A stretch of 17,574 nucleotides of DNA from JOPF136 sp035541255 (GCA_035541255.1 DATKNR010000140.1:1-17574), one strand, 5' to 3'. Shown: positions 1-7,269, counted from the first letter of the stretch. Made by a program: numbers and translations. The notes: generated by a model from the sequence alone, not told the origin.

Positions 1-59
1 GGCTGTGCTGGTTTGACAGCGGCAGCCGGATAGACTTCGATGTTTTGCGCGTCGCTCAT
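1..59 (-). CDS. N-terminal fragment of an unidentified protein, cut by the window edge
   Basis: An ATG on the minus strand (complement of 57-59) opens a frame with no stop to the window edge. It reads MSDAQNIEVYPAAAVKPAQ and then leaves the window, so only about 19 residues are visible. The sequence is soluble-looking, with an Ala/Pro-rich end, and I cannot assign a family. No Shine-Dalgarno sequence lies just upstream. A sigma70-like promoter candidate at 113-142 points the right way, which is the main support. The fragment is divergent from the DAHP synthase gene. It could be a chance open frame. Confidence 0.45.
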   Translation of the reverse strand, partial: MSDAQNIEVYPAAAVKPAQ

Positions 60-112
60 TGCGCTGAATAATTCATCCAATCTGTAGCGGACGGTTCTGC
101 GACGGAGTTTTC

Positions 113-142
113 ATTTTATCTGAGGGTTCGCGAGCTTCGCAA
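113..142 (-). promoter_or_regulatory. Candidate sigma70-type promoter for the left-edge gene
   Basis: On the minus strand there is a -35-like TTGCGA (complement of 137-142, 4 of 6 consensus bases). An 18-base spacer separates it from a -10-like TAAAAT (complement of 113-118, 5 of 6 bases). Transcription would start near 106, leaving a leader of about 47 bases before the ATG at 59. This is consensus matching by eye in one of the few AT-richer stretches here. Confidence 0.4.
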
Positions 143-220
143 TCCGGAGGCGCTTCCGAATTGGGGAGAGATGGGATAGCTTTGAGGTACCGGAGTAACG
201 CTTCGGAGTGGGAATAAGGC

Positions 221-243
221 GCACAGGCTGAAGTCTGTGCTAC
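221..243 (+). repeat. REP-like hairpin repeat in the leader of the DAHP synthase gene
   Basis: Bases 221-240 read GCACAGGCTGAAGTCTGTGC. They can fold into an 8-bp stem (one G-U pair) closed by a TGAA loop, followed by CTAC. No T-run follows, so it is not a classical terminator. It sits just before the GGAGG at 245-249 and ends 22 bases before the start codon. The same plan (stem, TGA-containing loop, trailing CTAC) recurs in the element at 1304-1346, suggesting a dispersed repeat family. Confidence 0.55.
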
Positions 244-244
244 C

Positions 245-249
245 GGAGG
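245..249 (+). promoter_or_regulatory. Ribosome binding site for the DAHP synthase gene
   Basis: GGAGG lies 12 bases upstream of the ATG at 262, somewhat farther than the usual 5-9. No closer purine-rich match exists. The start is nevertheless supported because the first residues (MLVVMDAHATEEQ) fit the usual N-terminus of type I-beta DAHP synthases. The site directly abuts the hairpin repeat, so folding could affect its access. Confidence 0.45.
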
Positions 250-261
250 CAAGGACTCGTC

Positions 262-1290
262 ATGCTCGTGGTGATGGATGCGCACGCGACGGAGGAACAG
301 ATCCGCGCCGTGTGCGCGCGGATCGAACAGCTCGGACTGAAGGCCCATTCGATTCCGGGATCGCTGCGGACGGCGATCGGGATCACCGGCAACCGCGGGG
401 CGGTGGACCTGGGCATGCTGGAGTCCCTGCCCGGCGTGGTGGAATGCATTCCCGTCAGCAAACCGTACAAACTGGTGAGCCGGGAGCTGAAGGAGGATCC
501 CACCATTGTGCGGATTGCCACGCCACTGGGGGAAGCCGCCATCGGCGGAAAATGTGCCGCGCTGATTGCCGGGCCGTGCGCGATTGAGTCGAGGGAGCAG
601 GCGTTTGCCATCGCGCGGCACGTGCGGGACGCGGGGGGGAAGCTGATGCGCGGCGGCGCGTACAAGCCGCGCACGTCGCCGTACAGCTTTCAGGGACTCG
701 GGCAGCCGGGGCTGGAGATCCTGCGGGCGGTGCGCGAAGAGTTCGGGCTGGGAATCGTGAGCGAAGCGGTGGACAACGAGAGCCTGGACCTGGTGGAAGA
801 GTACGCGGACATGATCCAGATCGGCGCGAGGAACATGCAGAATTTCTCGCTGCTGAAACGCGCGGGGCGGGCGAAGAAGCCGGTCCTGCTGAAACGCGGC
901 ATCGCGGCGACGCTCGATGAGCTGCTGATGGCGGCGGAATACGTGATGTCGGAGGGCAATTACAACGTGGTGCTGTGCGAACGCGGCGTGCGGACGTTCA
1001 GCGATTTCACCCGGAACACGCTGGATCTGGCGGTGATTCCGGCGGTGCAGCGGCGCAGCCATCTGCCCATCGTGGTGGACCCGAGCCATGGCACCGGAAA
1101 GCGAAACAAGGTGCTGCCGCTTTCACGCGCGGCGATTGCCGTGGGAGCGGACGGGCTGCTGGTGGAAGTGCATCACGACCCGGCGACGGCGCTCTCGGAC
1201 GGGACGCAGGCGATTCTGCCGGATGAGCTGCGGCAGTTGTGGGCGGAGGCGCGGCAGATCGCCGCCGTGGTCGGACGAAGCATGAATTGA
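262..1290 (+). CDS. aroF: 3-deoxy-7-phosphoheptulonate (DAHP) synthase, type I-beta with N-terminal regulatory domain
   Basis: This enzyme condenses phosphoenolpyruvate with erythrose 4-phosphate to DAHP, the first step of the shikimate pathway, in the cytoplasm. The 342-residue protein has the Thermotoga-like layout. Residues 1-75 form a small ferredoxin/ACT-like domain ending in the typical PYKLVSRE, followed by a TIM barrel. Visible signatures are AGPCAIES (103-110), RGGAYKPRTSPYSFQGLG (130-147), IQIGARNMQNF (186-195) and VDPSHGTG (272-279). The expected metal ligands are present: Cys106, His276, Glu302 and Asp313. In the Thermotoga enzyme the N-terminal domain gives Tyr/Phe feedback inhibition, so the same is likely here. 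The beta-propeller gene follows 58 bases downstream on the same strand and may be co-transcribed. Length is normal for the family. The symbol aroF follows Thermotoga usage; aroG would serve equally. Confidence 0.96.
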   Translation: MLVVMDAHATEEQIRAVCARIEQLGLKAHSIPGSLRTAIGITGNRGAVDLGMLESLPGVVECIPVSKPYKLVSRELKEDPTIVRIATPLGEAAIGGKCAALIAGPCAIESREQAFAIARHVRDAGGKLMRGGAYKPRTSPYSFQGLGQPGLEILRAVREEFGLGIVSEAVDNESLDLVEEYADMIQIGARNMQNFSLLKRAGRAKKPVLLKRGIAATLDELLMAAEYVMSEGNYNVVLCERGVRTFSDFTRNTLDLAVIPAVQRRSHLPIVVDPSHGTGKRNKVLPLSRAAIAVGADGLLVEVHHDPATALSDGTQAILPDELRQLWAEARQIAAVVGRSMN

Positions 1291-1303
1291 GGGCCTCGGG
1301 TTC

Positions 1304-1346
1304 CCCGCCTTTGACGCCTGCCTGCGGCAGGCAGGAGGCGGGCTAC
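1304..1346 (+). repeat. Nested hairpin repeat between aroF and the beta-propeller gene
   Basis: An outer 7-bp stem (CCCGCCT at 1304-1310 with AGGCGGG at 1336-1342) encloses a perfect inner inverted repeat, CCTGCCTGC (1317-1325) with GCAGGCAGG (1327-1335). TTGACG (1311-1316) is left as a bulge, and CTAC follows at 1343-1346. No T-run is present, so this is not an obvious intrinsic terminator. The AGGAGG that would serve the GTG at 1349 lies inside the 3' arms. It looks like the 221-243 type of element with a second palindrome inserted in its loop. Confidence 0.6.
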
Positions 1347-1348
1347 AG

Positions 1349-2503
1349 GTGGCCTGCGTTGATCTGGATTACTTCGTGGGAAAGCGCAGAAAACTGAACG
1401 GCCGGTTGATCTTCGCCGGGGTGCTGCTGGCGCTGGCGGGAGCACGCGTGGTGGCGAAACAGATGGGCCTGGCCACGCTGCGGCCGGGGCTGCATCTGTA
1501 TGCCTACGTGTCGAATGTGCAGAGCGGCACGGTGAGCGTGGTGGATCTGGTGGCACTGGCGGCGCGTGGACAGATTGATGTAGGGCCCGCGCCTTCGGGA
1601 TTGCGGGCACATCCCACGCGCGCGGAGCTGTGGGGAGTGAGCACGACGGGCGGCTACGTCTGGGTGATCGACGCGAAGAAGGGCGAGGTGGCGGCGCAGA
1701 TTCCCGTGGGCGGCGGCCTTTTTGCCGTCGATTTTTCGCCGGACGGCTCGCGGGCGTACGCCGCGGCGGCGAATACGGGCGAGGTGATGGGAATTGACTG
1801 CGCCTCGCGGCGCGTGGTGGCGCGGGCGCGGGCGGGTGAGCGGCCATGGCTTGTGCGGGCCACACCGGATGGAAGGTACGTGCTGGTGGCGAACCGCGGT
1901 GAGAGTTCGCTCTCCATGCTGGACGCGGAGACGCTGGGAACCGTGGCGAAAATCGCGGTGACCGCGGCGCCGGAGCAAATTGAGGTGCTGCCGGACGGCT
2001 CGAAGGCGTTCATTACTTCGGGAAGCGGGAGCGCCGTCTCCGTGGTGGACCTGAAGCAGCGAAAGTTGCTGGCGAACCTGGCCGTGGGCGGAAAGCCCGG
2101 CGCGCTGCTGCTCTCGAAGGGCGGCAGCGAACTCTATGTGCTATCCGCGGAGTCGCACGGACTGGATGTGATCGACACATGGAGAAACGAAACGGGCGAT
2201 CACGTTACCGTGGGCAGCACGCCGGCGCTCGGGGTGCTGTCGACCGACGGATCGACGCTGTATGTGACGGACACGACGGCGGACCGCGTGGCGCCGGTGG
2301 ATACGTATCATCGCAGGGTGCTGCGGCCTATCTCGGTGGGACAGGGGCCGGTGGCCGCGGCGATCTCGCCGGAGGGAAATCTGCTGCTGGTGGTGAACGA
2401 GGATTCGAACGATCTGGCGATTGTTCGGGTGCGGACGAACAGCCTGATGACACTGGTGCCGGTGGGACTGCGGCCGAGAGACGTTGCGGTGAAAATGTTT
2501 TAA
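1349..2503 (+). CDS. YVTN-family beta-propeller repeat protein, probably exported
   Basis: The protein is built of about seven to eight repeats of roughly 42 residues of the YVTN/SMP-30-like propeller type. Recurrent blocks are SPDGSRAYAAA (130-140), TPDGRYVLVAN (172-182), LPDGSKAFIT (214-223), STDGSTLYVTD (298-308) and SPEGNLLLVVN (340-350). Each is followed by a VSVVD-like strand, for example residues 62-66 and 230-234. It carries a basic then hydrophobic N-terminus (GKRRKLNGRLIFAGVLLALA, residues 11-30), consistent with a signal peptide or anchor. The GTG at 1349 has AGGAGG 10 bases upstream, but that motif is part of a hairpin repeat. The GTG at 1376 would begin directly at GKRRKL and is an equally plausible start. 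No catalytic residues are recognisable; a binding or scaffold role outside the cytoplasm is the usual inference. It converges with the GH57 gene, with 21 bases between them. Confidence 0.85.
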   Translation: MACVDLDYFVGKRRKLNGRLIFAGVLLALAGARVVAKQMGLATLRPGLHLYAYVSNVQSGTVSVVDLVALAARGQIDVGPAPSGLRAHPTRAELWGVSTTGGYVWVIDAKKGEVAAQIPVGGGLFAVDFSPDGSRAYAAAANTGEVMGIDCASRRVVARARAGERPWLVRATPDGRYVLVANRGESSLSMLDAETLGTVAKIAVTAAPEQIEVLPDGSKAFITSGSGSAVSVVDLKQRKLLANLAVGGKPGALLLSKGGSELYVLSAESHGLDVIDTWRNETGDHVTVGSTPALGVLSTDGSTLYVTDTTADRVAPVDTYHRRVLRPISVGQGPVAAAISPEGNLLLVVNEDSNDLAIVRVRTNSLMTLVPVGLRPRDVAVKMF

Positions 2504-2524
2504 GAGCGGAAAAGATACCGTACG

Positions 2525-4693
2525 TCACCAGGCAAAATAGTCTTCGCCGAGAGAGATGGTGAGCGCGCCCTCAGCGGGAAGCACATCCACAGGCAGGCCG
2601 CCGTGCCAGAGTGCCACTCCCAATTCCAGGGTTGAGCGCGCGGAACACGGGAGCAGATCGCGGGGCAGCGCCGCTTCGAGAATTGTGCCCAGCGCGATTT
2701 GCACCCGGTCCTTTCCGGCAAGCAGGCAGACACCGTCCTGCTCGATCGAGTGACCGACAACCTTCCCCGCCTCGACGCGCACAATCACAACCACGTCACA
2801 GTCGCAGCGAACCCGCAGATGGACGTCGCATTCATGCAGTTCCGCGAGCGTGCCGCGGACCCAATCCACGCGGAAGAACAGCGTGTCGCGGTCGAATCCG
2901 TATCGAAATTCGTGGAGGTGATGCGTGCGGCCGTGCATCGCGGACTCCTGCAGATCCGCGGAATAGATGCCGGCCGGGAGCCATTCGAAATAGCTGGTTT
3001 CGCGGCCGTCCACGGTGACGCGGAGAAAATCGGACGGCGGAAAGATGAGCGCACGCTCCGGGGGCCGTTTGACGGGCTGCGCGAGCGATTCCGGAGTTTC
3101 CGCGCCGAGCGCGAGATAGACTTCGGAAAGGTGCGAGCGGTAGATGGCGTCGAATTCCGCGTCGTTCGCGGAGCTGTGTTCCGGGCCGAACCACCAGCAC
3201 CAGTCGCTCCCTTCGGCGGTGAGGATGGATTCAAAGGCATGTGAGAGCCGCTCGGGAGGGATGGGCGAGGCGCCGGAACGGCGCGCGCGCTCGAACACGT
3301 CACGCGCGTCGCGGAGCAGCTCCCAGGCCCGGATATCTTCCGCGTGGCCGGCCCAGATGTCGAAATTGGCGTTGATCCAGGAGCCGGGAACGACGTGGGC
3401 GATGGTGGGCAGATTGCCGGCCGCCGTGATGGCTTCGGAAGCGGTGAGCGGATGAATCTCCGGGTCGGCCTGGATGCGGGCATAGAAGTGGCGGAGGAAT
3501 TCGCGGCCGTTTCCCGGAAAATATTCCCAGGCGTTCTCGCCATCGAGAATCAGGGAGACGGTGAGCGGATGTTCCGTGTGGACGCGCTCGCCGATGGAAC
3601 GAATCCGGCGGTGCAAGTCTTCCGCGGCGGCCTCGGCGGGCATGCGGCTGTAGACGAAGCCGACGAGATCGGAAAGATAGTGGTCGCGGAACAGTCCCAC
3701 GATGTCGCCAGACGGCAGCCGGATGCGCCAGGGGGAATAGAGACGCTCGGCATTGTCGGGAACTCCGGCGGCATCGCGGCCGAATCCCACTCCAAGCGTC
3801 CGGCCCAAGACCCCTTCGTCGCTTGCAAACCAGCGGAAGCCGAGTTCGGTGGCGATTCCGAGAGCCGCATCGGAGACGGATCCTTCCGAAGGCCACAGGC
3901 CCGCGGGAGGGCGGCCGAACCGGGATTCGTGGAATCGGCGGGCGCGGGCGAGCTGCTCTCGAGCGTCCTCCGGATGGGCAAAGGGGGGAGCCAGCACCGG
4001 AGAGCGGGAATTCGATTCCTGCGCGGCGCGCGAATCGCACAGGAGCGGCAGGATGGGGTGGTAGTAGGGAGTGGTGGAGATTTCGATCTGTCCGCGCTGT
4101 CCGGCATCGGCGTACTCCGGCAGGACCCGGCGGAGCAGCTCGACCTGCTTGGAACGGAGTTCCTGCTTATCGTGTTCGGAGAAATCGGCTCCCTGCCGGG
4201 AGAGCGCGGAGACGATGGGATCGGCGGCCAGGTATTCTTCGTCCATCCAGGCGAGTTGGGAGAGGAGTTGCAGGTCACGCCAGTCGCGCAGGCTCATGCC
4301 GCGCGCGGCTTCGTGACCGGCGGCCGAGACCTGCTGGAAAATTTCCACATACCGCGGCCAACGCGACATCAGGTGCTCGTGATTCAATTGGAAAGCACGG
4401 AGCAGGATTTCCGATCGTTGTTCGGCGGTCAGCCCGTCCGCGGGAGCCATGGCCGCATCGAACCACACTTCCTGGAATTCGGCGGAGGCATATTCTTCGA
4501 GCTGGTGGCCGAGCGCCGGAACCATGTTGAAGGTGGCGTGGACCCCGGGAAATTCTTGCAGGATTTTGACCATGCCGTAGTAGTCCTTGAGGGCGTGGAG
4601 CCGGGTCCAGGGGAGCACATAGCGGCCCGTGCCCGGGTCCCGGTACTGCGGCTGGTGCATGTGCCAGAGGATGACGAGGTGGATGGGAGTCAT
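2525..4693 (-). CDS. Glycoside hydrolase family 57 protein, amylopullulanase/alpha-amylase-like
   Basis: GH57 enzymes act on alpha-glucans (starch, glycogen, maltodextrins) by hydrolysis or transfer with retention. This 722-residue protein shows the family regions in order: HMHQPQY (11-17), ISTTPYYHPILPLL (205-218), GLWPSEGSVS (265-274), LILDGENAWEYF (381-392) and WINANFDIWAGHAEDIRAW (439-457). Glu270 is the expected nucleophile and Asp384 the expected acid/base, so it should be active. The WPSEG form resembles the amylopullulanase-type subgroup rather than the shorter 4-alpha-glucanotransferases. Residues from about 540 to the end form a beta-rich C-terminal part I cannot match by eye. No signal peptide is visible, suggesting a cytoplasmic role in storage glucan turnover. 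The start has no clear Shine-Dalgarno sequence. It is divergent from lptFG and convergent with the propeller gene, so probably monocistronic. Exact substrate is unknown. Confidence 0.92.
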   Translation of the reverse strand: MTPIHLVILWHMHQPQYRDPGTGRYVLPWTRLHALKDYYGMVKILQEFPGVHATFNMVPALGHQLEEYASAEFQEVWFDAAMAPADGLTAEQRSEILLRAFQLNHEHLMSRWPRYVEIFQQVSAAGHEAARGMSLRDWRDLQLLSQLAWMDEEYLAADPIVSALSRQGADFSEHDKQELRSKQVELLRRVLPEYADAGQRGQIEISTTPYYHPILPLLCDSRAAQESNSRSPVLAPPFAHPEDAREQLARARRFHESRFGRPPAGLWPSEGSVSDAALGIATELGFRWFASDEGVLGRTLGVGFGRDAAGVPDNAERLYSPWRIRLPSGDIVGLFRDHYLSDLVGFVYSRMPAEAAAEDLHRRIRSIGERVHTEHPLTVSLILDGENAWEYFPGNGREFLRHFYARIQADPEIHPLTASEAITAAGNLPTIAHVVPGSWINANFDIWAGHAEDIRAWELLRDARDVFERARRSGASPIPPERLSHAFESILTAEGSDWCWWFGPEHSSANDAEFDAIYRSHLSEVYLALGAETPESLAQPVKRPPERALIFPPSDFLRVTVDGRETSYFEWLPAGIYSADLQESAMHGRTHHLHEFRYGFDRDTLFFRVDWVRGTLAELHECDVHLRVRCDCDVVVIVRVEAGKVVGHSIEQDGVCLLAGKDRVQIALGTILEAALPRDLLPCSARSTLELGVALWHGGLPVDVLPAEGALTISLGEDYFAW

Positions 4694-4698
4694 GGGGA

Positions 4699-4712
4699 AG
4701 TGGCCAGTGGCC
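4699..4712 (-). repeat. Short tandem heptamer in the GH57 leader
   Basis: AGTGGCC occurs twice in tandem (plus-strand reading) a few bases upstream of the GH57 start codon. It occupies the position where a Shine-Dalgarno sequence would be expected. Two copies are too few to call a microsatellite with confidence. It is listed because unit-number changes here would alter the leader. Confidence 0.3.
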
Positions 4713-4751
4713 CTTCTTTCGTCAGGCTGAACCGAAGCGCCGCGGCCGGCG

Positions 4752-4760
4752 TGCTAGAAT
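4752..4760 (+). promoter_or_regulatory. Extended -10 promoter for lptFG
   Basis: TGCTAGAAT matches an extended -10 (TGn plus TAGAAT, 5 of 6 consensus bases). No good -35 box is visible at the standard distance, as is common for extended -10 promoters. Transcription would begin about 6-8 bases downstream, near 4767. That leaves only about 8 bases before the ATG at 4775 and no Shine-Dalgarno sequence, so the mRNA would be nearly leaderless. Confidence 0.5.
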
Positions 4761-4774
4761 GACTGGCTTCGCGC

Positions 4775-7123
4775 ATGCGATTGCGTCTGATTGACCGCTA
4801 CATCTTCCGCGAGATTGGTTCGTACGCCCTGCTGGGCCTCTTCGTTTTTACCTTCATCTTCTTCGTGCCGCAACTCGTCAGATTGATGGACCTGGTGGTG
4901 AGCCATTCGGCCGGGCTGGGCTCCATTGCCGTGCTGGTGGCATGCACGCTGCCCGGGATTTTCACGTTTACGCTGCCGATGGGAGTGCTGGTGGGAGTAC
5001 TCATTGGGCTGGGACGGCTCTCGGCCGACAGCGAATTAATTGCCTTGCAATCGCTGGGATTCGACCGGAAACGCATTCTGTTTCCCGTGGGCGTGCTGGC
5101 CGTGGGCACGGCGGCGGCGACGCTCTGGATGACCGTGTGGGCGGGTCCGCCCGCGCTCCAGAAATTGCACGCAACGGAGGAGCAACTGGCCACGAGCCAG
5201 GCGTCGTTCGAAGTGCAGCCGCGGGTGTTCGAGGAGCAGTTTCCGCACATGGTGCTCTACGTCTCCGACGTGACCGGCGGCGGAACGAAGTGGAAGGGAA
5301 TCCTGCTGGCGCAGTCGGGGGAGGACGCGGAATCCCGAATCACCTTCGCCGAAAGCGGAATCGTGCTGCCTGACCCGGAACATGGCGCGCTCCAATTCCA
5401 CCTGGTGAATGGAACGACGCACGAATTCCAGCGAAGCGCTCCGCGGCAGTATTCCGTGTCCACATTCGGGCGCGAGGATTTGCCCGTGGCGGTGGAGGAA
5501 GGCGGAGGCAAAAAGCTGGCGGCGCCAACCCTGACGGAGATGAGTCTCCGCCAGTTGGCCCGGCTCTACGCGCAAGGGGACGCGCAGGCCAAGGTTGAAT
5601 TGCACCGGCGGATTGCGTTTCCCGCGGCCTGCCTCGTGTTCGCTCTGCTCGGCGTGCCCGTGGGTATCCGGCCGAAGCGCGGAGGGCGGGCGTCCGGCTT
5701 CGTGATGACCCTGCTGATGGTCAGCGGGTACTACCTGCTCTTTGTCACCGGCGCAGGGCTGGCGAAGCGAGGAGTGGTTCCGGCGGGGCTGGGCATGTGG
5801 GCGGCCAACCTGTTGACGGCGCTGTGCGGGCTGGCGCTCGTGCCCGGCATGGATCAAATCCAGAGCGAGCGGGGATGGATGGAGCGAATCAAGGACTGGT
5901 TCGGCCCGCGGGGGAAACGGCGGACGCGGGGATCGAGAAGGCTGGCGCCCGGTGGATTGGCCCGTCCCGGCGGATTGGCTGTCGTACGGCCCGGGCACCT
6001 GCCGGGGCCACGGGCCGCCCGCGGCTATGCATTTCCGTTGCTGATGGATCTCTACCTCCTGCGCTCGTTTTTCTTCTACACGGCGCTGTTCCTGGCGGCC
6101 TTCATTTTCATCTTCCACTCGTTCACCTTCTTCGAGCTGCTGGAAGACATCGGGAAGCACCACATCGGCGCGGGGATTGTGTTGCAGTATTTCGCATTCC
6201 TGACGCCTTACATGTTCTACGAGTTGGTGCCGGTGGCGGCGCTCATCGGCGTGCTGGTGACGCTCGGGGTGCTATCGAAAAACAACGAAGTGACGGCTTT
6301 CAAGGCCTGCGGCGTCAGCCTGTACCGGCTGTCGCTTCCGCTGCTGCTGGCGGGAGTGGCGCTCGCGGCGCTGATGTTCTCGCTGGACGACACGATCCTG
6401 CCCACCTGCAATCAGCGCCAGGACGCGCTGCGCAACCAAATCAAAGGGCATCCGGCGCAGACGTTCTTCCAGCCCCGCCGGCAGTGGATCTTTGGCGAAG
6501 GCAACCGGCTGTACAACTACGATTATTTCGACCCGCAACGCCGTGAGTTTGCCGGGCTGAGTATTTTCGAGCTGGACCCAGCGACCTTCCAATTGATCAA
6601 GCGCGGCTTTTTTACGCGCGCCAAGTACGAGGAAGGCCTGAACGGATGGGTGCTGGAGAACGGGTGGGTCCGCACCTTCGAGGGGGGACGGGTGGCGTCC
6701 TACCTGCCCTACCGCGTGACCGAACTGCCGGAGTTTACCGAGGCGCCGTCGTACTTCAACCGCGAAGTGCGCGCCTATACCCAAATGAGCTGGGCGGAGC
6801 TGGGCGAATACATCCGCGAGCTGCACCAGGCGGGGTTCGACGTCTCGCGCCTGTCGGTTCAATGGCACAAGAAGTTCGCGTACCCGATCATCGTGCCCAT
6901 CATCATGCTGCTGGCAATTCCGTTTGCGTTTCTCGTCGGGACCCGCGGAGCGGTCGGAGGGCTCGCTCTCGGCGTGGGGATCGGCGTGGTGTACTGGGCC
7001 GCATCGGCACTCGCCGAGGCAATCGGCGTGGCCGGACAACTTCCGCCTCTGCTCGCCGGCTGGGGTCCGGCGATCGTATTTGGTTTTACGGGGATGTACT
7101 TCTTCCTGCGGATGAGGACGTAA
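4775..7123 (+). CDS. lptF/lptG: Fused LptF-LptG lipopolysaccharide export permease
   Basis: LptF and LptG are the two inner-membrane subunits of the LptB2FGC transporter that extracts LPS and passes it to the periplasmic bridge. In most Gram-negative bacteria they are separate proteins of about 360 residues. Here one uninterrupted 782-residue frame carries both. Residues 1-375 are an LptF-like unit starting MRLRLIDRYIFREI, with membrane segments near 15-35, 50-80, 100-123, 280-298, 306-330 and 338-357 and a periplasmic beta domain between (130-270). Residues 376-423 are an Arg/Gly/Pro-rich linker. Residues 424-782 are a second complete unit beginning MDLYLLRSFFFYTALFLAAF, again with six predicted membrane segments around a beta domain. 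The internal ATG at 6044 could in principle start the second half alone, but no good Shine-Dalgarno sequence precedes it. The gene is preceded by an extended -10 box and ends in a convergent arrangement with ppdK. The cytoplasmic partner LptB is not in the window. Confidence 0.93.
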   Translation: MRLRLIDRYIFREIGSYALLGLFVFTFIFFVPQLVRLMDLVVSHSAGLGSIAVLVACTLPGIFTFTLPMGVLVGVLIGLGRLSADSELIALQSLGFDRKRILFPVGVLAVGTAAATLWMTVWAGPPALQKLHATEEQLATSQASFEVQPRVFEEQFPHMVLYVSDVTGGGTKWKGILLAQSGEDAESRITFAESGIVLPDPEHGALQFHLVNGTTHEFQRSAPRQYSVSTFGREDLPVAVEEGGGKKLAAPTLTEMSLRQLARLYAQGDAQAKVELHRRIAFPAACLVFALLGVPVGIRPKRGGRASGFVMTLLMVSGYYLLFVTGAGLAKRGVVPAGLGMWAANLLTALCGLALVPGMDQIQSERGWMERIKDWFGPRGKRRTRGSRRLAPGGLARPGGLAVVRPGHLPGPRAARGYAFPLLMDLYLLRSFFFYTALFLAAFIFIFHSFTFFELLEDIGKHHIGAGIVLQYFAFLTPYMFYELVPVAALIGVLVTLGVLSKNNEVTAFKACGVSLYRLSLPLLLAGVALAALMFSLDDTILPTCNQRQDALRNQIKGHPAQTFFQPRRQWIFGEGNRLYNYDYFDPQRREFAGLSIFELDPATFQLIKRGFFTRAKYEEGLNGWVLENGWVRTFEGGRVASYLPYRVTELPEFTEAPSYFNREVRAYTQMSWAELGEYIRELHQAGFDVSRLSVQWHKKFAYPIIVPIIMLLAIPFAFLVGTRGAVGGLALGVGIGVVYWAASALAEAIGVAGQLPPLLAGWGPAIVFGFTGMYFFLRMRT

Positions 7124-7216
7124 GAGACCCTCCATCAATAAGTTCGAACAATCTAATGTAACAGTTGAGATTTGTGGCGAGGGCCATCCGGGACTTTGAA
7201 TGACACTCCCAGCCCA

Positions 7217-7248
7217 GTTGTTGACCGGAAAATTTTCCGGTCAGCAAC
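7217..7248. terminator. Long inverted repeat between convergent lptFG and ppdK, possible bidirectional terminator
   Basis: Bases 7222-7243 form a perfect 22-bp palindrome centred on AAAATTTT (TGACCGGAAAA followed by its complement). The symmetry extends to 32 bp (7217-7248) with one non-Watson-Crick pair, 7221 with 7244. It lies 93 bases past the lptFG stop and 21 bases past the ppdK stop, in the only gap between these converging genes. Position argues for transcript-end formation from both sides. No T-run follows on either strand, so it is not a textbook intrinsic terminator, and the stem has no real loop. A protein-binding site is the alternative. Confidence 0.5.
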
Positions 7249-7269
7249 GGGCCCTGAGCCACAGCCCGG

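Noticed and set aside
73..1089. A 338-codon minus-strand frame across aroF
   Set aside because: It lies opposite an intact DAHP synthase with all metal ligands; His/Arg-rich composition is typical of antisense frames at high GC.
3344..4762. A 472-codon open frame opposite the GH57 gene
   Set aside because: Same antisense effect; the GH57 frame has all conserved regions, while this one has no recognisable motif.
5036..6163. A 375-codon minus-strand frame inside lptFG
   Set aside because: Shadow of the membrane-protein coding strand; Arg/Gln/His-rich with no domain features.
7141..7148. GTTCGAAC palindrome after lptFG
   Set aside because: Only 8 bp, expected by chance, and not linked to any promoter-like element.
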